Of a stretch of DNA of 64,000 nucleotides, positions 26,132 to 38,308 are shown one piece after another. Origin of the DNA: Atrichornis clamosus (lineage: Eukaryota > Chordata > Aves > Passeriformes > Menuridae). Under the pieces are notes generated by a model, which saw only the letters and a list, made by a program, of their open reading frames with translations, made no database searches and was not told the DNA's origin. Both the position numbers and the translations under genes were made by a program. The DNA lies in assembly GCA_013400975.1 (NCBI GenBank), contig WBMZ01014016.1:56548-120547 (forward strand). The letters are read 5' to 3'. Position 1 is the first letter of the stretch; every line of letters starts with the position of its first letter.

Positions 26132-26249
26132 AAGGCATCTTGCTCCTAAGTATCTCGTTATGACACCCTGCGTGTTAATTCCAATGCAGAGTCAGTCGAA
26201 CTACCAACTCTGAAGTTGCAATACTAAACAAAACCAAATCTAAACTTAC

Positions 26250-26315
26250 CTGACTTTGAGGCACTTCGTGGTCAGCTCCCCAAAAGAGTGACATACCAAG
26301 AGAATAAATATGGAC
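26250..26315 (-). CDS. PTPN13: PTPN13 coding exon 3 (KIND domain, residues 96-117)
   Basis: This short exon of exactly 66 nt (22 codons, phase 0 at both ends) reads VHIYSLGMSLFWGADHEVPQ followed by SQ. The acceptor is cttatgccag|GTC at its right edge and the donor CAG|GTAAGT, a perfect consensus, is at 26249. Human has IHIYSLGMTLYWGADYEVPQ at this place in my memory, so substitutions are conservative. It is easily missed because it contains no usable start codon and is far below normal ORF length. It supplies a helix of the KIND core, and it is needed to join exon 2 to the next exon in frame. Being a multiple of three, it could be skipped without a frameshift, but that would remove part of the domain. 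Confidence 0.95.
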
Positions 26316-26759
26316 CTGGCATAAGACACAAGACATTTGTCAACTCAGTGAACAAGACTGGAAATGCAAAGCAGAACTTTAAAGGAAAGCAACTAACTTA
26401 ACATTATTTTGCCTATAAATATATTTGAGGTATTTAAGCTCAGTTGTCTTTCAAATCCTTCTTCTCCTTTACCATGATGTCTAGAGGACCAAATCCTACT
26501 GCTACAAAACATACTGCCTCTAACCAGTGCCCCGATCTTCGCTCTTCAATTTTAAGCTTTCGTCTCACACTGAAGCTAGAAACTCATGTAACCCGTATGA
26601 TCAGCCTGGTGTGGAGTAAAGACTGCATGGTTGTGTCCAAGGGTCCTTAAAACTTCAGTCTGAAGGCAAGGCAGACCTTAGCACGGCTCAAACAGGGGGC
26701 TATCATCATGAGATCACAAACACTGGGATCAAAGGAAAAGGAAGGAATTTACAAAAGAA

Positions 26760-26777
26760 CATATATATATATATATA
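26760..26777. repeat. (AT)n microsatellite followed by an A-run
   Basis: About nine AT dinucleotides are followed directly by an A-run; located in intron 3. Confidence 0.9.
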
Positions 26778-27703
26778 AAAAAAAAGCAGTACCTTAACCT
26801 ATTACTGATATTTTACAATACAAATACATTAACCATTACACATATAATTAACAATTAATATATATCTTCGACATCCTAAACCCCTCAGTACAGGAATAAA
26901 ACCTTTAAACACTGCAGAATTAAGAGAACAAGCACATGCTAGCTCTGTAGGTGGCTGTCAAAACAAAACAGTTTAGTGTAGAAAATAAAAGTAGGTTTTC
27001 TGGACTGTATAAGGACTATACACTAGTGATGGCTCTTTCTACCAAGTTATTAGTAATACTTATATTACTTAAAGCAACAAGTTTATTAAATAATACTGAA
27101 GGCAATGAACAACAATTACAGGGACAGCAACAAAATAAAAGGTCACTTAAGTCAGTCTCTTCACATACTAAAAGCAAAACACCTTAAGTTCTAGATATAT
27201 AAATCCACAAAAATCTGAACAGATTAGAACAGTAGTCAGAGATATGCATCAAGGGTTCTCAGTTAATACCACTGCCCCATGCAACCAGAAACAAACATCC
27301 TCTTTCAAATACTGAGAAAATTGCTCTGTATCTGGTATACTACCCATTACACTTTCCACTGAAATTGTACAAAGTCTTCCTTAGATATCAAGACATACCA
27401 CAACTACACAGGAAAAGGTGAATATGCTTTCAGGGCAATAATGGATGCAAAAAAACCTTTAAAAAAAACCCAAGCCAACAAAACACACAAAAACAATCAA
27501 GAAATTAACCCCTAAACAAACCAAAAGAGAAGCTCGCCAACCCCTTCAGTCGCCCAACAATGCAAGAACAGCAAATAAAAAGTCTATTATAAAATGTATT
27601 CATTCTAATTAGTCACATTGTCATAGTCCTAAGTCAGTTGATGAAAAATTTGGACAATGGTCAGATACACGATTTTATTTGTAGGTTGCCCTCTTCAGAA
27701 TCT

Positions 27704-27770
27704 GGAGTTGGACTTGATGATCCTTGTGGATCCCTTACAACTCCTGGTATTCCATTATTCTATGATTCTG
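27704..27770 (+). mobile_element. CR1 LINE, 3' terminal remnant
   Basis: Only the end of the element remains: GAGTTGGACTTGATGATCCT, GTGGATCCCTTACAACTCC and ATTATTCTATGATTCTGAG. The match to the CR1 3' terminus is clear although short; the left border is approximate. Confidence 0.85.
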
Positions 27771-30184
27771 AGTTTCAAGATAATAGAAGGTATTTCCAAA
27801 ACCGAGTAGTGCAATCAGATGTCTAAACTAAAACATGCTACCCTACTAATCTATCTGAAAACACATTTCAAAATAAAAGCATTTATTCAAAAAGTCTAGT
27901 TAGTTTTCGTGCTATGATTTTAAAAATATTTTCCACAATATATAAATCAACACTAAATTAATTTCCCAAATCAGTCTTCCTTATAATTTTGAATGGTTTG
28001 GTTACACTATTTCCAGTAAGCTTGCAGATACCTCAGACTTATTTTGAATTCAGATTGACTGCATGTCTTGGAATCAAAAGGGATTTATTTATTGTCATTT
28101 TTTTTAGTATTTCTTCTTGAATATGCTGCTAATTTGTATACAGTCAGAACTCAAAAGACAAATACAACCCTGTCCCTGACTGATACAAGGCCTAAAAGAA
28201 AATATATATATTTTTCTGCCTTCAGCAGCTTTCAGGAAAACAGCAAATATTTTCAGTAAATTAATTTAGTGAACTACACCCAACTGTGACAGAACAAGAA
28301 AAAGAAGGTTGAAGTTTGTTAAAAGTTACCACAGTCAGCAAAGCAGGATCTAAGAAACATGAAGTCAACATCTTTCTTACAAATAAACAGTGTACCAGCC
28401 AATACACAGTTTGGTACAAATGCAAAGGGAAGCAGTCAAGAAAGAAATGCACAGAAAAGCTATTTATCAGTCCTACTAACATCAACTAATAAAGTCCTAA
28501 CAACAGTTTTTGTGCAAAGCTATGTTTCAGGGAGCTTTCTTCTTCCATGAGCAAGTAAGTGAATCACCTTCTATCCAGCAAGCAAAGTTATGCTGATACC
28601 AGGAAAGAAATTCACACAGCCATAGTCAGAGAGGATTAATCAGCCCTGCACATGAACAGAATGTCAGTATTTGGTCATCGCCCATTGATATGCTCTGTGT
28701 TGGAATTTACAGGCCACAGAGGTCCCTCTGATTATTTCTTTCCTAAAGCTTAAGAAACATCACAGCATGGCTTTTCATAGCAACAGTGCCCTATTATTTC
28801 ACAAAGAAAAAAGTAGCATACTGAATACTGGCACAGAACAAAGCATGCAATCAGCTCTGACAAAGGTCACAAACTTGTCACTCCAAAACTATTTTTTCTG
28901 CCATTTTTAAAGGCCTGTTTTGTACATTAACTTCAGATGTGACACTAGAGGTAACTGTCTTAAAAAGTGTTGTCCCTCTTGAAAGCAAATACACAATTCC
29001 AACGTTATGACTACAGAACTTGGCAGCTGCATCCCACATAATGGAATCTGAACTTGCATTGATGTCAGCGTTATTTTTACTTCTCTATTAAAACCTTCAA
29101 CCTAGGTTGTTAATTGTTTATAGTTTTGTCATAGATAAAACTGTAAACATATTTTATTATACCATTAATTTTGACTATACGAGGAAGAAGGATGTCTAAT
29201 GGTCTTGAGCGTAACAGAGAAAACTGATTTTCAGTAGGTATTCAGTGATACAGTCCTAAAGAAAACTGACTATATACAAAAAGCTGCAAACACAAAACAT
29301 TCAACACAGAAAAACGTGTTTTAATAGTCATTATACACACAAGAGCAAATGATGCCAATACCACTTTCCTCTGGAGTAAGAGCATGTTGCTGTTCTTCCT
29401 GGAGGAAGACTGCCAAGTGTCATAATTGTTCCCAGATTACAACACTGACTGCGGCTGGCTTCCCTCTACGGATTATTGATTGAGAGAAGCCAAGGAGATA
29501 GAGTTCAGCTTCCTTTCCACTCCCACCTCTAAATAGCTTTGACTAAGTCAAGGGAATGGTTTTCTGGGGAAAGTGTTACCATTTGCAAGAAATTCATGTT
29601 AAGAAAACAGCTGAGAAGCTACTCATTTTGACTGTACCTGTCAGTGACCTGGAGGAGATCACATATACAAACCTTACCTGTCTGAATATCTACTCTTGGA
29701 GAAGAGTTAAAAAAGAAAGGTGGAAAGGAACAACTTTGCATGCAACTGAGGAAAACTTATGTTCATTAAAAGACCCTTTTTCTTCTGAGATGAGTGTAGG
29801 AATAGTGTAGGGTTTTTTTGAAGCCCAGGACTGCTTGAGTGAATTCCTTTGCTTACCTGTAGGATGTACTTTGCAAAGAAATTCTGAAAATTAAAATTCG
29901 GGATGTCACTGAAATCTTTCAGAAAAAGAAGCCAAAGAGTTGATTACTGCTAGTTTTAAGTTTTTGTTCTGTGCCCAAGTATGACTGTCAGGAGCATATA
30001 CATGACTGCATGCAACTATCATCACTATTCCACTTAAACCAACAAAAACAAAGTAGGAGGATCCCTCTCCCCTCAGAAAAGAAATACCACCGATCACAAA
30101 CCATGGGGAAACAAAAAGGACAGTTTAAAGCTATCCTGTGAAGGGATCAACAGCGAAACACCACAGCTGTCAAGGAAGAGGTAC

Positions 30185-30354
30185 CTTTTCAACATCTGAC
30201 AGGGATGACAGGGAATGGTTCTGCAGAACCTCCGGTGCTGTGAACGCTCGCAGGTCTTGCTGGGAGACATTTTCATCAGTAAATGATACACTGCCAGATG
30301 GAAGCAACAGGAGAGACCATGGAGAAATGATGAAACCCAGAGCAGTAGGATCAG
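30185..30354 (-). CDS. PTPN13: PTPN13 coding exon 2 (KIND domain, residues 39-95)
   Basis: This 170-nt exon completes the split codon of the previous exon (G|CT, Ala) and encodes 57 residues. They start ADPTALGFIISPWSLLLLP and end SLSSLSDVEK. The acceptor is a strong polypyrimidine stretch, a T-run then CCCCTTTTCAATTACAG; the donor AAAAG|GTACCT is at 30184. It forms the middle of the KIND domain, including the SVSFTDEN and APEVLQN segments, which in this fold correspond to remnants of kinase catalytic-loop and activation-segment elements without catalytic function. The human protein, as I recall it, has three more residues (VSL) just before ADP; here the junction gives RK-ADP directly. No stop or frameshift is present. 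Confidence 0.96.
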
Positions 30355-33300
30355 CTGTAATTGAAAAGGGGAAAAAAAAAAAACCACCCTGAAAACAAAG
30401 CAATGTTGTTTGATGCCCTCGCTTGATGTTATTATCAGCCTGCATACTATTGGTGGAATAGATTCATGCTTCCTTTTCCACCCGCAGTGTTTCATAACCA
30501 CAACCACCACCTCAATTTTAATCACACTGAGGAGTAACACCTCTTTTTTGACTATTCTTTGTAATTTATCAGGCTCATCCTGAGCTCGCTGGTATGAATA
30601 ATAGCAATCTCTCCTGTCCTCAAGTGACTTCATTTATGTTAAAGTTGGCATATAAAATGTTCACTTTTTGTAGTGCTTGTCATTCAGGCTAATTCCTACA
30701 ACAGGAATGGAGTTTGCTGCTATACTAACATAGCACTACTGCAGCAGCAATGGTTTGAAGACAGAAAAAGTTAGTACAGAAGGGAAACACTCAGACTGGA
30801 TGATAGAAGAGGGCAAAATGGAAAAGTTTTGGGGCACGAAAGTACTTTTTAGTCTGAAGGGACAAAATATTAGAATAACTCTAGGCAGCAGTGGAAGTGG
30901 GCAAAGAAAAAACCTGAAACCTTAGTAAGATTGCCCATTCGAACCCTGGGAATAAATACTTGAAAATATCAAAACAAGCACTGAAATTGCAGAATCAAAA
31001 GTGACCAAGAATATGCAATGTGTCAGCTAGGTTTTTGATGTCCAATAATAATGCTGTCAAGATTCTGGCCACAGATCTAACCCCTCCAAAAAAAAGTTAG
31101 GGGGAGAAACAGGCCACATGCACATGTGAAGGTGTTAAACCTCCAAAACTACCATGAACTAAGGCAGGAAAAAGAGAGACCCCCTTCCTTGAGTCAAAGC
31201 ATTTTTTTCTACACCTCAAATACGAATCAGCTCAGTTTCACTGTAGAAGGCACAAGGTTTTTTTATCTAAGTAAAAATTAAAAGTTAACTGTTATTTTCT
31301 CATAGGCAAAGAGGCATTTACACTGTCTTTTGCTACATGATATATCAAAGATCTGAGGAAACACACACTTGAATGGCAAGTCCTCCTTTTCCCTTTACAT
31401 CGTAAGCAACAACAGCAGAATAATATTTTTCTCCTTCAGCACCACCACTAACATTTTCCATTCTCCAACCAGCTCAGAATATTCCTTCAGTGCTGGTTCC
31501 TAGACTGCTCAACTATCTTGTAATCTAGAATATTTCTAATCTCCTAGGAAATGTATTAAATTACTGCTTGCAGGTATCAGGTGTAAAAGGATCTACCAGT
31601 TAAGTCCTTCAATTTTCTAACTCCACTTCCTCTGAAGCAAACAGAACAAGGGCTGTTCACAGTTGTGACAGCAAGTTCAGATGTTAAACAAAAGAAACAA
31701 AGATGGACAGAACGTTCCTGTTATATGTACTAAGAAAACATCACATTATATAGCAAGGCTATACAATATTTTAGGAAGACCTTAGCTGGCCATTGACTTT
31801 CAAAAATAACCCTGTTGGTAACTACCAGATTTTTCACTACTTTAGTGCAGAGACATCACTGATATAAAAAACTCAAACAAGCAACACCTTAAAATATTGT
31901 AAGATTTCTGCTTATAAGTCTCAACACAGGAACCTTAAGTAATATAGAGGCTTTAACCTTAACATTTTGTGTGACAAATACTTTAAATACATTAAAACTC
32001 TTCATATTCTGAAACAAACTACAGAAACAAGAGTTATTGAGATGAAAAATTGATTTAGTTTTAAGAACAATTAAAACACCCCTACATGTAGTCTGAAGTC
32101 TTCCCAATATTAATTTAAACAAACTCTGGAACATGCATTTGTCTCCTACAGATGTAGAATCTGAATTTATTGATCCACTCCCACTGAAGAATCTTCATGA
32201 CCTGAAGCAATGTAAAATTCATGTGGTTAATTATAAATTTAGAAAAGGGACTGATTTTGCCAAGCTTGCTTTATTGACATTTTCTTAGCTTCCTCTTTTA
32301 GTAGATTATTACTAATATAGAAGATCACAATGCCTCCACCGGGGAGGTGGGAAGGTGGGAACTCCAGGGAATCTAATCTACTGTTACAAAGGATGAGAAT
32401 AAAACAGCTCAATGTCCAGTTCTTTCCTTGAGGCATGGACCATAAACCAAAACTGTCTCAAAGCTCCAACTAGGTAGATCTACCATAGGAGAGAGTTTTC
32501 AGTAACACTACTCTTACCCTTTAAGGTGTTTGTACCACGGAAGAACAGCAACAAAGATGCAATGCATCAAATAGCCAGCCACTACAGGAAAACAACAGAA
32601 ACTAGATTACAGTTATAATTTTCATGTCATCTTCTGTTCAGGCTTTCAGAATTATTTACAAGAGCAGCAAGAGAAACATACTCCTGAAAATACAGAAGAA
32701 AATGACCAAAAAAAGTTTCAAACCTCTTTTTCTGAAAGTGCTGGAATTCAGGATATGGCTCCTGGTCAATTTTCTATCCAACAGGCTTTCAACTGCACTA
32801 GAGCTGCCAGCCTTCTGAGTTAACTCCAGAACTATGCAAGTTGGTAACAAAACACTTGTGAGAGCACAGTACATCAAGCAGTGCCAAGACAGAGATAAAT
32901 AGTGTGGTCTTACTTAAAGTGAGGGAGTGAACTGGCTTTAAATGCAATAAAAACAGAAATAATCTTCAGCTACAGAGCATCTGCCAAAAAAATGAGAGAG
33001 GAAAAAATCCTTTATGTGCTTTAACGGCATACAAGTAGCTTAAGATAAAAAAGACCCACCACATTATAAGAGATATTAGGTTAAGCTATATATTTGAAAT
33101 GGATCTATTTTACAGCACTGATGGCAAGTAATTTTGAATTCCCAAACTACAGTCACAATTCAAGAAGTCCTTCAGGATTTTTTCCCCCCCACTTCTCTCT
33201 TAGGCCACAGCCATTTGCACAGAACACACACAAAATCTTTAAAAAGCACGTAACAACCCAAAAATATACACAGGTTTTTTAACACACATCTTTGCCTTGC

Positions 33301-36300
33301 TCCATGACCCTCACTGAGACAAGTGAGGTTTCTCCTAGAGCAAGGGAAGCTGACAATTCGTGTGCCCAGGCCAGGCTGGAGGCAGGCAGACCACTGGCTC
33401 ATCTCTAGCCTGGCCAGGACTCTGCCAGCACACAGGACCACTTATGCAGTAAATCCTCTCCTCCTTGGGGCTGGTGCAGCATGTCCCTGCACGCCTGGTG
33501 TGCAGGGGAAGCAGCACTGCAGAGCCTCTGCTCCCTCTCCTTCCGCACAAAGGGATGGCACTGCGCAGAGGGCTCTGATGGGATACTGAACCCCTGGGAA
33601 AACTGAAATGTACTCTCTCCTGAGAGTACTGGAGCAAGAAACAGGGTGAACCATCAGTTTCTGAGATCGCATGTGTTGTTCCTGAGTTGCCCCCCACTCA
33701 GCATAACACAACACTACACTTCACTGTAATATTGACAACTCCAGCAGAGTTCTGGAAAGAGTGCAAGTAAGTAACCGAGCCTCTTTGGCCTGAGTCAGGT
33801 GGGTGTAGGTGGAGCAAGGGACGAGGAATATAAAATAAAAACTTTTTAAAACCCCAACAAATTTAGAAAAGTCCAATCTCTTTCCTTCTCAGCAATCAGA
33901 AGATCAAACGTTACCAGACAAAGAAAAAATATCATTCCTCAACAGTTACTGGCAAAGGGAAAGAACAATCACGTAATGCCTGCCAACAAGGACTGGCTGG
34001 AAAATGAGGATTTGGGTTTTTTCCCCTTCCTATTGCACTTTCCTGCTTGTCAACCAAACCAATCCATTTCCCACTCCATTCCAACTAGGTCTATGATGAC
34101 TTTGGACCCACCACCAGTCCCCACCAAGACATTTCACACTTGCCTTCCTTCCTATCATTACACTTATCCAAGCTAAGCAGGTACAATAGTCTGACTGTCA
34201 ACAAGACTTACAGGTCCCCAAAACCCAACATCTTCCTTCTTCACATTCACTTTCAGATGATACAATTTTTCTTTACATAAATCATTTATCATATATAAAT
34301 TTGCAAGACATTCAATTTGTAAAGACTCTTTCTTTGCTCAACCTGTCTTTTTAATGTCAGACTCACTTTCCCTTCTCTTCCCCTTCCTTTAGATACATGT
34401 CTCCAAACTTAAGGTCTGATTATTTTCAGAATCTTCAACACACACTTTAGCATAGGAGTGGCCTAAGTGACGTATGAAGGCTTTCCCACTTTCAAGTTTA
34501 GATAAATCTTTTCCAGTTAAACCTACCAAATTAGAGGGACGCTGGTTTTATAATTCTCAGCAGCAGTGAGCACAGCACTCTCCTTATGCTTATACACTCA
34601 CATTTGAGATTACTTCAAAGACTTGTTCCTTTGACCTCATGGAGTACTGAGTACAAGATACAGCACGTCTGAAACAGCTGATACACCCTTTCAACAACAA
34701 AATAGTTATTGCAGATAATTAAACAGATGTAAGAGAAGGGCAGGTCTGGTATCGGCCTTTTCAAATCTCCAGATTAATCTCAACATCACCACTGCAACTG
34801 ATGTCAGATCTGCAATTGAGTCCTAGATTGTCTTTCTCCTTCATTTAACAGCTTATAACATGCTGACAAGACAGCTACCAGAGCTCATCTTCCAAACTGG
34901 TGATTAGCAACTGGGCATTTCAATCCAAGCTTTCATTGCTTATAACGATTTGTGAAGTGTTTTTAAGGAGTTCAACATCTGTTAGAATTGCAAATATAAA
35001 GAGGGATTTCTGTATCAGTCACTGAATCAGACATGGTTTGATAAGCAAGTAACCATATAAGACAATGGATTTTCATTCTGTGCTTCTTTTATTAAGTGCT
35101 TTGATGGATAAGAAGATAGACTCACTAAAAGACATGCAGAACTTTTATATATCAAGAAGTCCTCAAATCTGTAACAGAGGTTTCTTTTGGGCATTTTTCC
35201 CTCATTTCCAGAAACCAGTTTAAGAAAGAAATTAACTGAAGAACAGGTTCTCAGTTGATAGAATAATAGCAGGATTCCCAACTTCAAACAAACTACCAAA
35301 AGTCTACCAAGACTGCATAAATAAATAAATTGTTACTAATTCCTTTAAACATATGTGGTTCTTGAGCTGGTGTAGGGAGGCTGCAACAGATGGCAATTTA
35401 AGCGTTGACTATTTCCACAGCCTTTTCAGCCCCCTCATTTCAAAACAGCTGGAGCACAGACTGTTGAACAATATGCCTTATTTAATTTTTTTGAAGAAAG
35501 TTAATGTACAAAACACTCAAAGTTTACATTTTTTTAGAGAACAGCATGTTCAAGGAGTCCAGGACTCTGTACAAGGAGGAAGAGCACTTCTGAGACTGGT
35601 CAAAGCTGAACATGCTGTGAACTTGCAGAAGTTAAAAGCTTGCCCCTTTGCCCTCTGCCCAGGAGCAATCAGTCAGTTCTGAAAAATTTTGCAAACTCAC
35701 CCTCTTCCATAAAACAGCTTTTTCGTGCTATATGCATGGAAGAAATGGGCCTGAAATTTGGCCAAGGAAAACAAGATTTCTCTGGGATCCTCAGTTTGCT
35801 ACCAGTCCTCCACAAAAAAAGAACAAAATTGAGTCAGAGAAGCCTACAGGAATCTCCACATTTTCTGTTCCTGCACGTCCACAACACCTTTACAAGCCAG
35901 CAGAGACACTGATATTCAAGATGACAGAAGAAGTTTCTAGACTGCTTCCTTAGTGAAGACAAATCTTCATTAAAGACTGACTGGTTATCCAACTCCTGCT
36001 GGGAGGAATTAGATTGCCTTTATCAACCTTAGCTACACAGTAAAGCTCTTTCATTTGTGTCTCTTGAAGTGCGTTTTACCAAAGGCTATATATCCCAGGT
36101 TAATTAATAGCATGCAACTGAAAATAGTTTGCTGAACTAGCAGAAAAACAGCTCAATAAAATAGCTTCATCTCCAAGAAGAGACAGATTCTTCTGGCACT
36201 GATTTTATCTGAATTTGTGTTTCAGTCTTCACAGATAGGAAGTAAGATCAGAAGTGTCTGCCACCCTAGCCACTCTTGGCTGGCAAACATTCCCCTGCCT

Positions 36301-38188
36301 TAAAAACACATATCAAAAGTCCTGGGGCAGATTTCTCTTTTGTGCTCTCATCTCTCAGTACTTGTTCTTCTAAAGGAGGGCTGACTGTGCTCTTGTCGAT
36401 GCTTACATGCAGACTTGATAGTGATTATGATAACTTTTCTGCAGTACTCTCAGGACAAGAGAGGGTGAGCTCTTATTCTCAGTGGAGGCTTTCTTCTTGA
36501 AAAGAATTTAGACCTAGGATAAAGTCTTAAGTGGTTTCACTGCTATGTGCTCAGAGAACTGTGATCTTGCAGGTGGATTAAAAGATGGAGCTCCATGTGT
36601 CAATTCCTTTTACAAGAGTAAACCTCTAATCATTCAAGATCTCTTAAGTCAAGGTCTTAACAATCTGCCCTCTTTAATGAAATAATTCTTCTGATTGTCT
36701 CCGAGAGACAACAAAGAGTGAAAGACAGAGGAAAGCAGATGCCAGCTTTCCCTTTTTTGCAATATGAGAAGCAGCAGGACAGGTCAGCTGGTCACACTGC
36801 AAGAATAAACTCAGCATTCCTAAAATAGGGAATGCTTTTTACCACACATGGGCTGTGAGCATGCTGCTAAAGGTAAAAAAGTACATTTGAATGGGATATC
36901 AAAACCACCCATAATTCACCTACCAAAAAATATGTTGGAGAAGTGAATAAAATTCATATTTGTAAAGTTAAGTCAAGCTTGATGAGAAATCAAGCACTGT
37001 ATAGGACTTTGTGCCCACATCTGCCTTCTCTGGAGCCTGTGAAATATCCAAGAGATCATTCTCAGAGGCTGTGCAATGTGTAAGACAGAGCTGGTGTCTG
37101 ACTCAACAGATGGTCTAAACCAAATCTTAGAAAAAACAACCCAAACCAACTTATATGTTGAATCTTAATGAAATTCTAAATCAAATACATGCAAAAACCC
37201 AAAATATTTTGCCCTCAATAATAAAGACGTGCCCCTTGCACAGTAATGTGGCAAAACAATGATGACTTTTGAAGTGTGAGCCTTTGATTTTTTGTTAGTA
37301 AAACTGAATAAGCTTACATATCCATACATACATAAGCTTAGACGTAAGGAGATGACTCCCCATATAAGTGCTGAAACACTAAGGTGCATCATGGGAGCAT
37401 GTATTTTATCTGAGGCCAGGTTAAAGCTCAATACTTGGGTTAAGCTTTTCTTGCTACAAAAAGCAAGAAACGGAGGGAAGTGCCTTAAGGATCTGCAGAT
37501 TTTAAAGAAAAAGAGGAAAACAAAGAAGAGAAAAGGTTCCATACTCAGACCTAGTACTAAAATGTGTACTATTGGCAGGATTGCAGATGCTCAACTTGGA
37601 GCCTACTCATCTAGGAGGTGGGAGGGAGAAGAAATACTTACTTCTACTCCTTTGAAGTACAAGACAACACATTCCTCTCAGAAGATATGTAGGTGTTGCC
37701 ACTTGCATTGTGGGGAATGATACCTAGAGATCTCTGGTCAAGTTTTCTGTAGCTCACCTTTGCCTCTCTAGAGACTAAACCTCTTCAGAGCAAACTAGTC
37801 ATGACTGCACAGCACTGTACCCATTTCTTTGTCCCCTTCAGTACCAAAGTGCTCCAATAGTCTCAGAGTTAAAATTTATCACTTTTTCCCTATGTTTCCA
37901 TCTCATTTCAATGAATCTAAAATAATGCAAAAACTCGGTGCTAGCTTTCTACCAAACTGAATTTATCACCAGAAGAAACTGGATGTGCCACAGGTTCTGA
38001 CAGAACATGAGGTGATGGTTGAAAACATCCTTTGGGCTGGGCTGCAGCTAGGCACTTACCCAAAGACAACCTAGGAGCAAGCTATTGTCTGGGTTTAGAG
38101 CCTAGGAAGGACAAGGGAGTTTACTTATATCACATGTGAACATAACCAAGATGTTTCCAGTTCTGTATTTATCTTTAAAAATGCTTAC
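30355..38188 (-). other. PTPN13: PTPN13 intron 2 (about 7.8 kb)
   Basis: Phase 1 intron that splits the Ala codon at residue 39. It is mostly AT-rich and without recognised genes. A locally GC-rich patch at about 33350-33600 stands out and carries overlapping open frames on both strands with no recognisable similarity. No CR1 tail was found. Poly-pyrimidine sequence next to 30355 is the acceptor tract of the following exon. Confidence 0.85.
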
Positions 38189-38308
38189 CTTTTCTGAATA
38201 ATTCTTGAAGGCTCTCTGCACTTTGATTCAAAATAGCCCATATTTCCTCTTCTTGCAGTGGTCCCCCCCGAACCTCCAGAGCCTCTGCTAGTGACACATG
38301 CATGTTAC
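38189..38308 (-). CDS. PTPN13: PTPN13 exon with start codon (KIND domain, residues 1-38)
   Basis: This is the first coding exon. The acceptor tttaatttcccag lies just right of 38308. Five untranslated bases follow, and the ATG is at 38303-38301. It encodes 38 residues plus one base, beginning MHVSLAEALEVRGG and ending QSAESLQELFRK, and closes on a consensus donor (G|GTAAGC) at 38188. This start is the one known for the family, and the preceding exon sequence is too short to hold an alternative. The segment is the first part of the KIND domain, a kinase C-lobe-like fold without catalysis that serves as a protein-binding module. A run of seven G encodes the RGG at residues 12-14, a place where sequencing errors would shift the frame. 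Residue 24 is Ile where I recall Val in human. Confidence 0.96.

Larger units (their letters stand above)
23610..26249 (-). other. PTPN13: PTPN13 intron 4 (about 2.6 kb)
   Basis: Phase 0 intron holding a CR1 3' end at 25926-26131, close to the acceptor side of the upstream exon, and a possible decayed SINE near 23780-23900. No gene is seen. Confidence 0.88.
26316..30184 (-). other. PTPN13: PTPN13 intron 3 (about 3.9 kb)
   Basis: Phase 0 intron. It contains a short CR1 3' remnant at 27704-27770, an (AT)n microsatellite at 26760-26777, and otherwise AT-rich sequence in which I see no gene. Confidence 0.88.

Noticed and set aside
30930..30955. A TTCGAACCC stretch that resembles a tRNA T-loop
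   Set aside because: The flanking bases do not form the 5-bp T stem, and no acceptor stem or anticodon arm is found.
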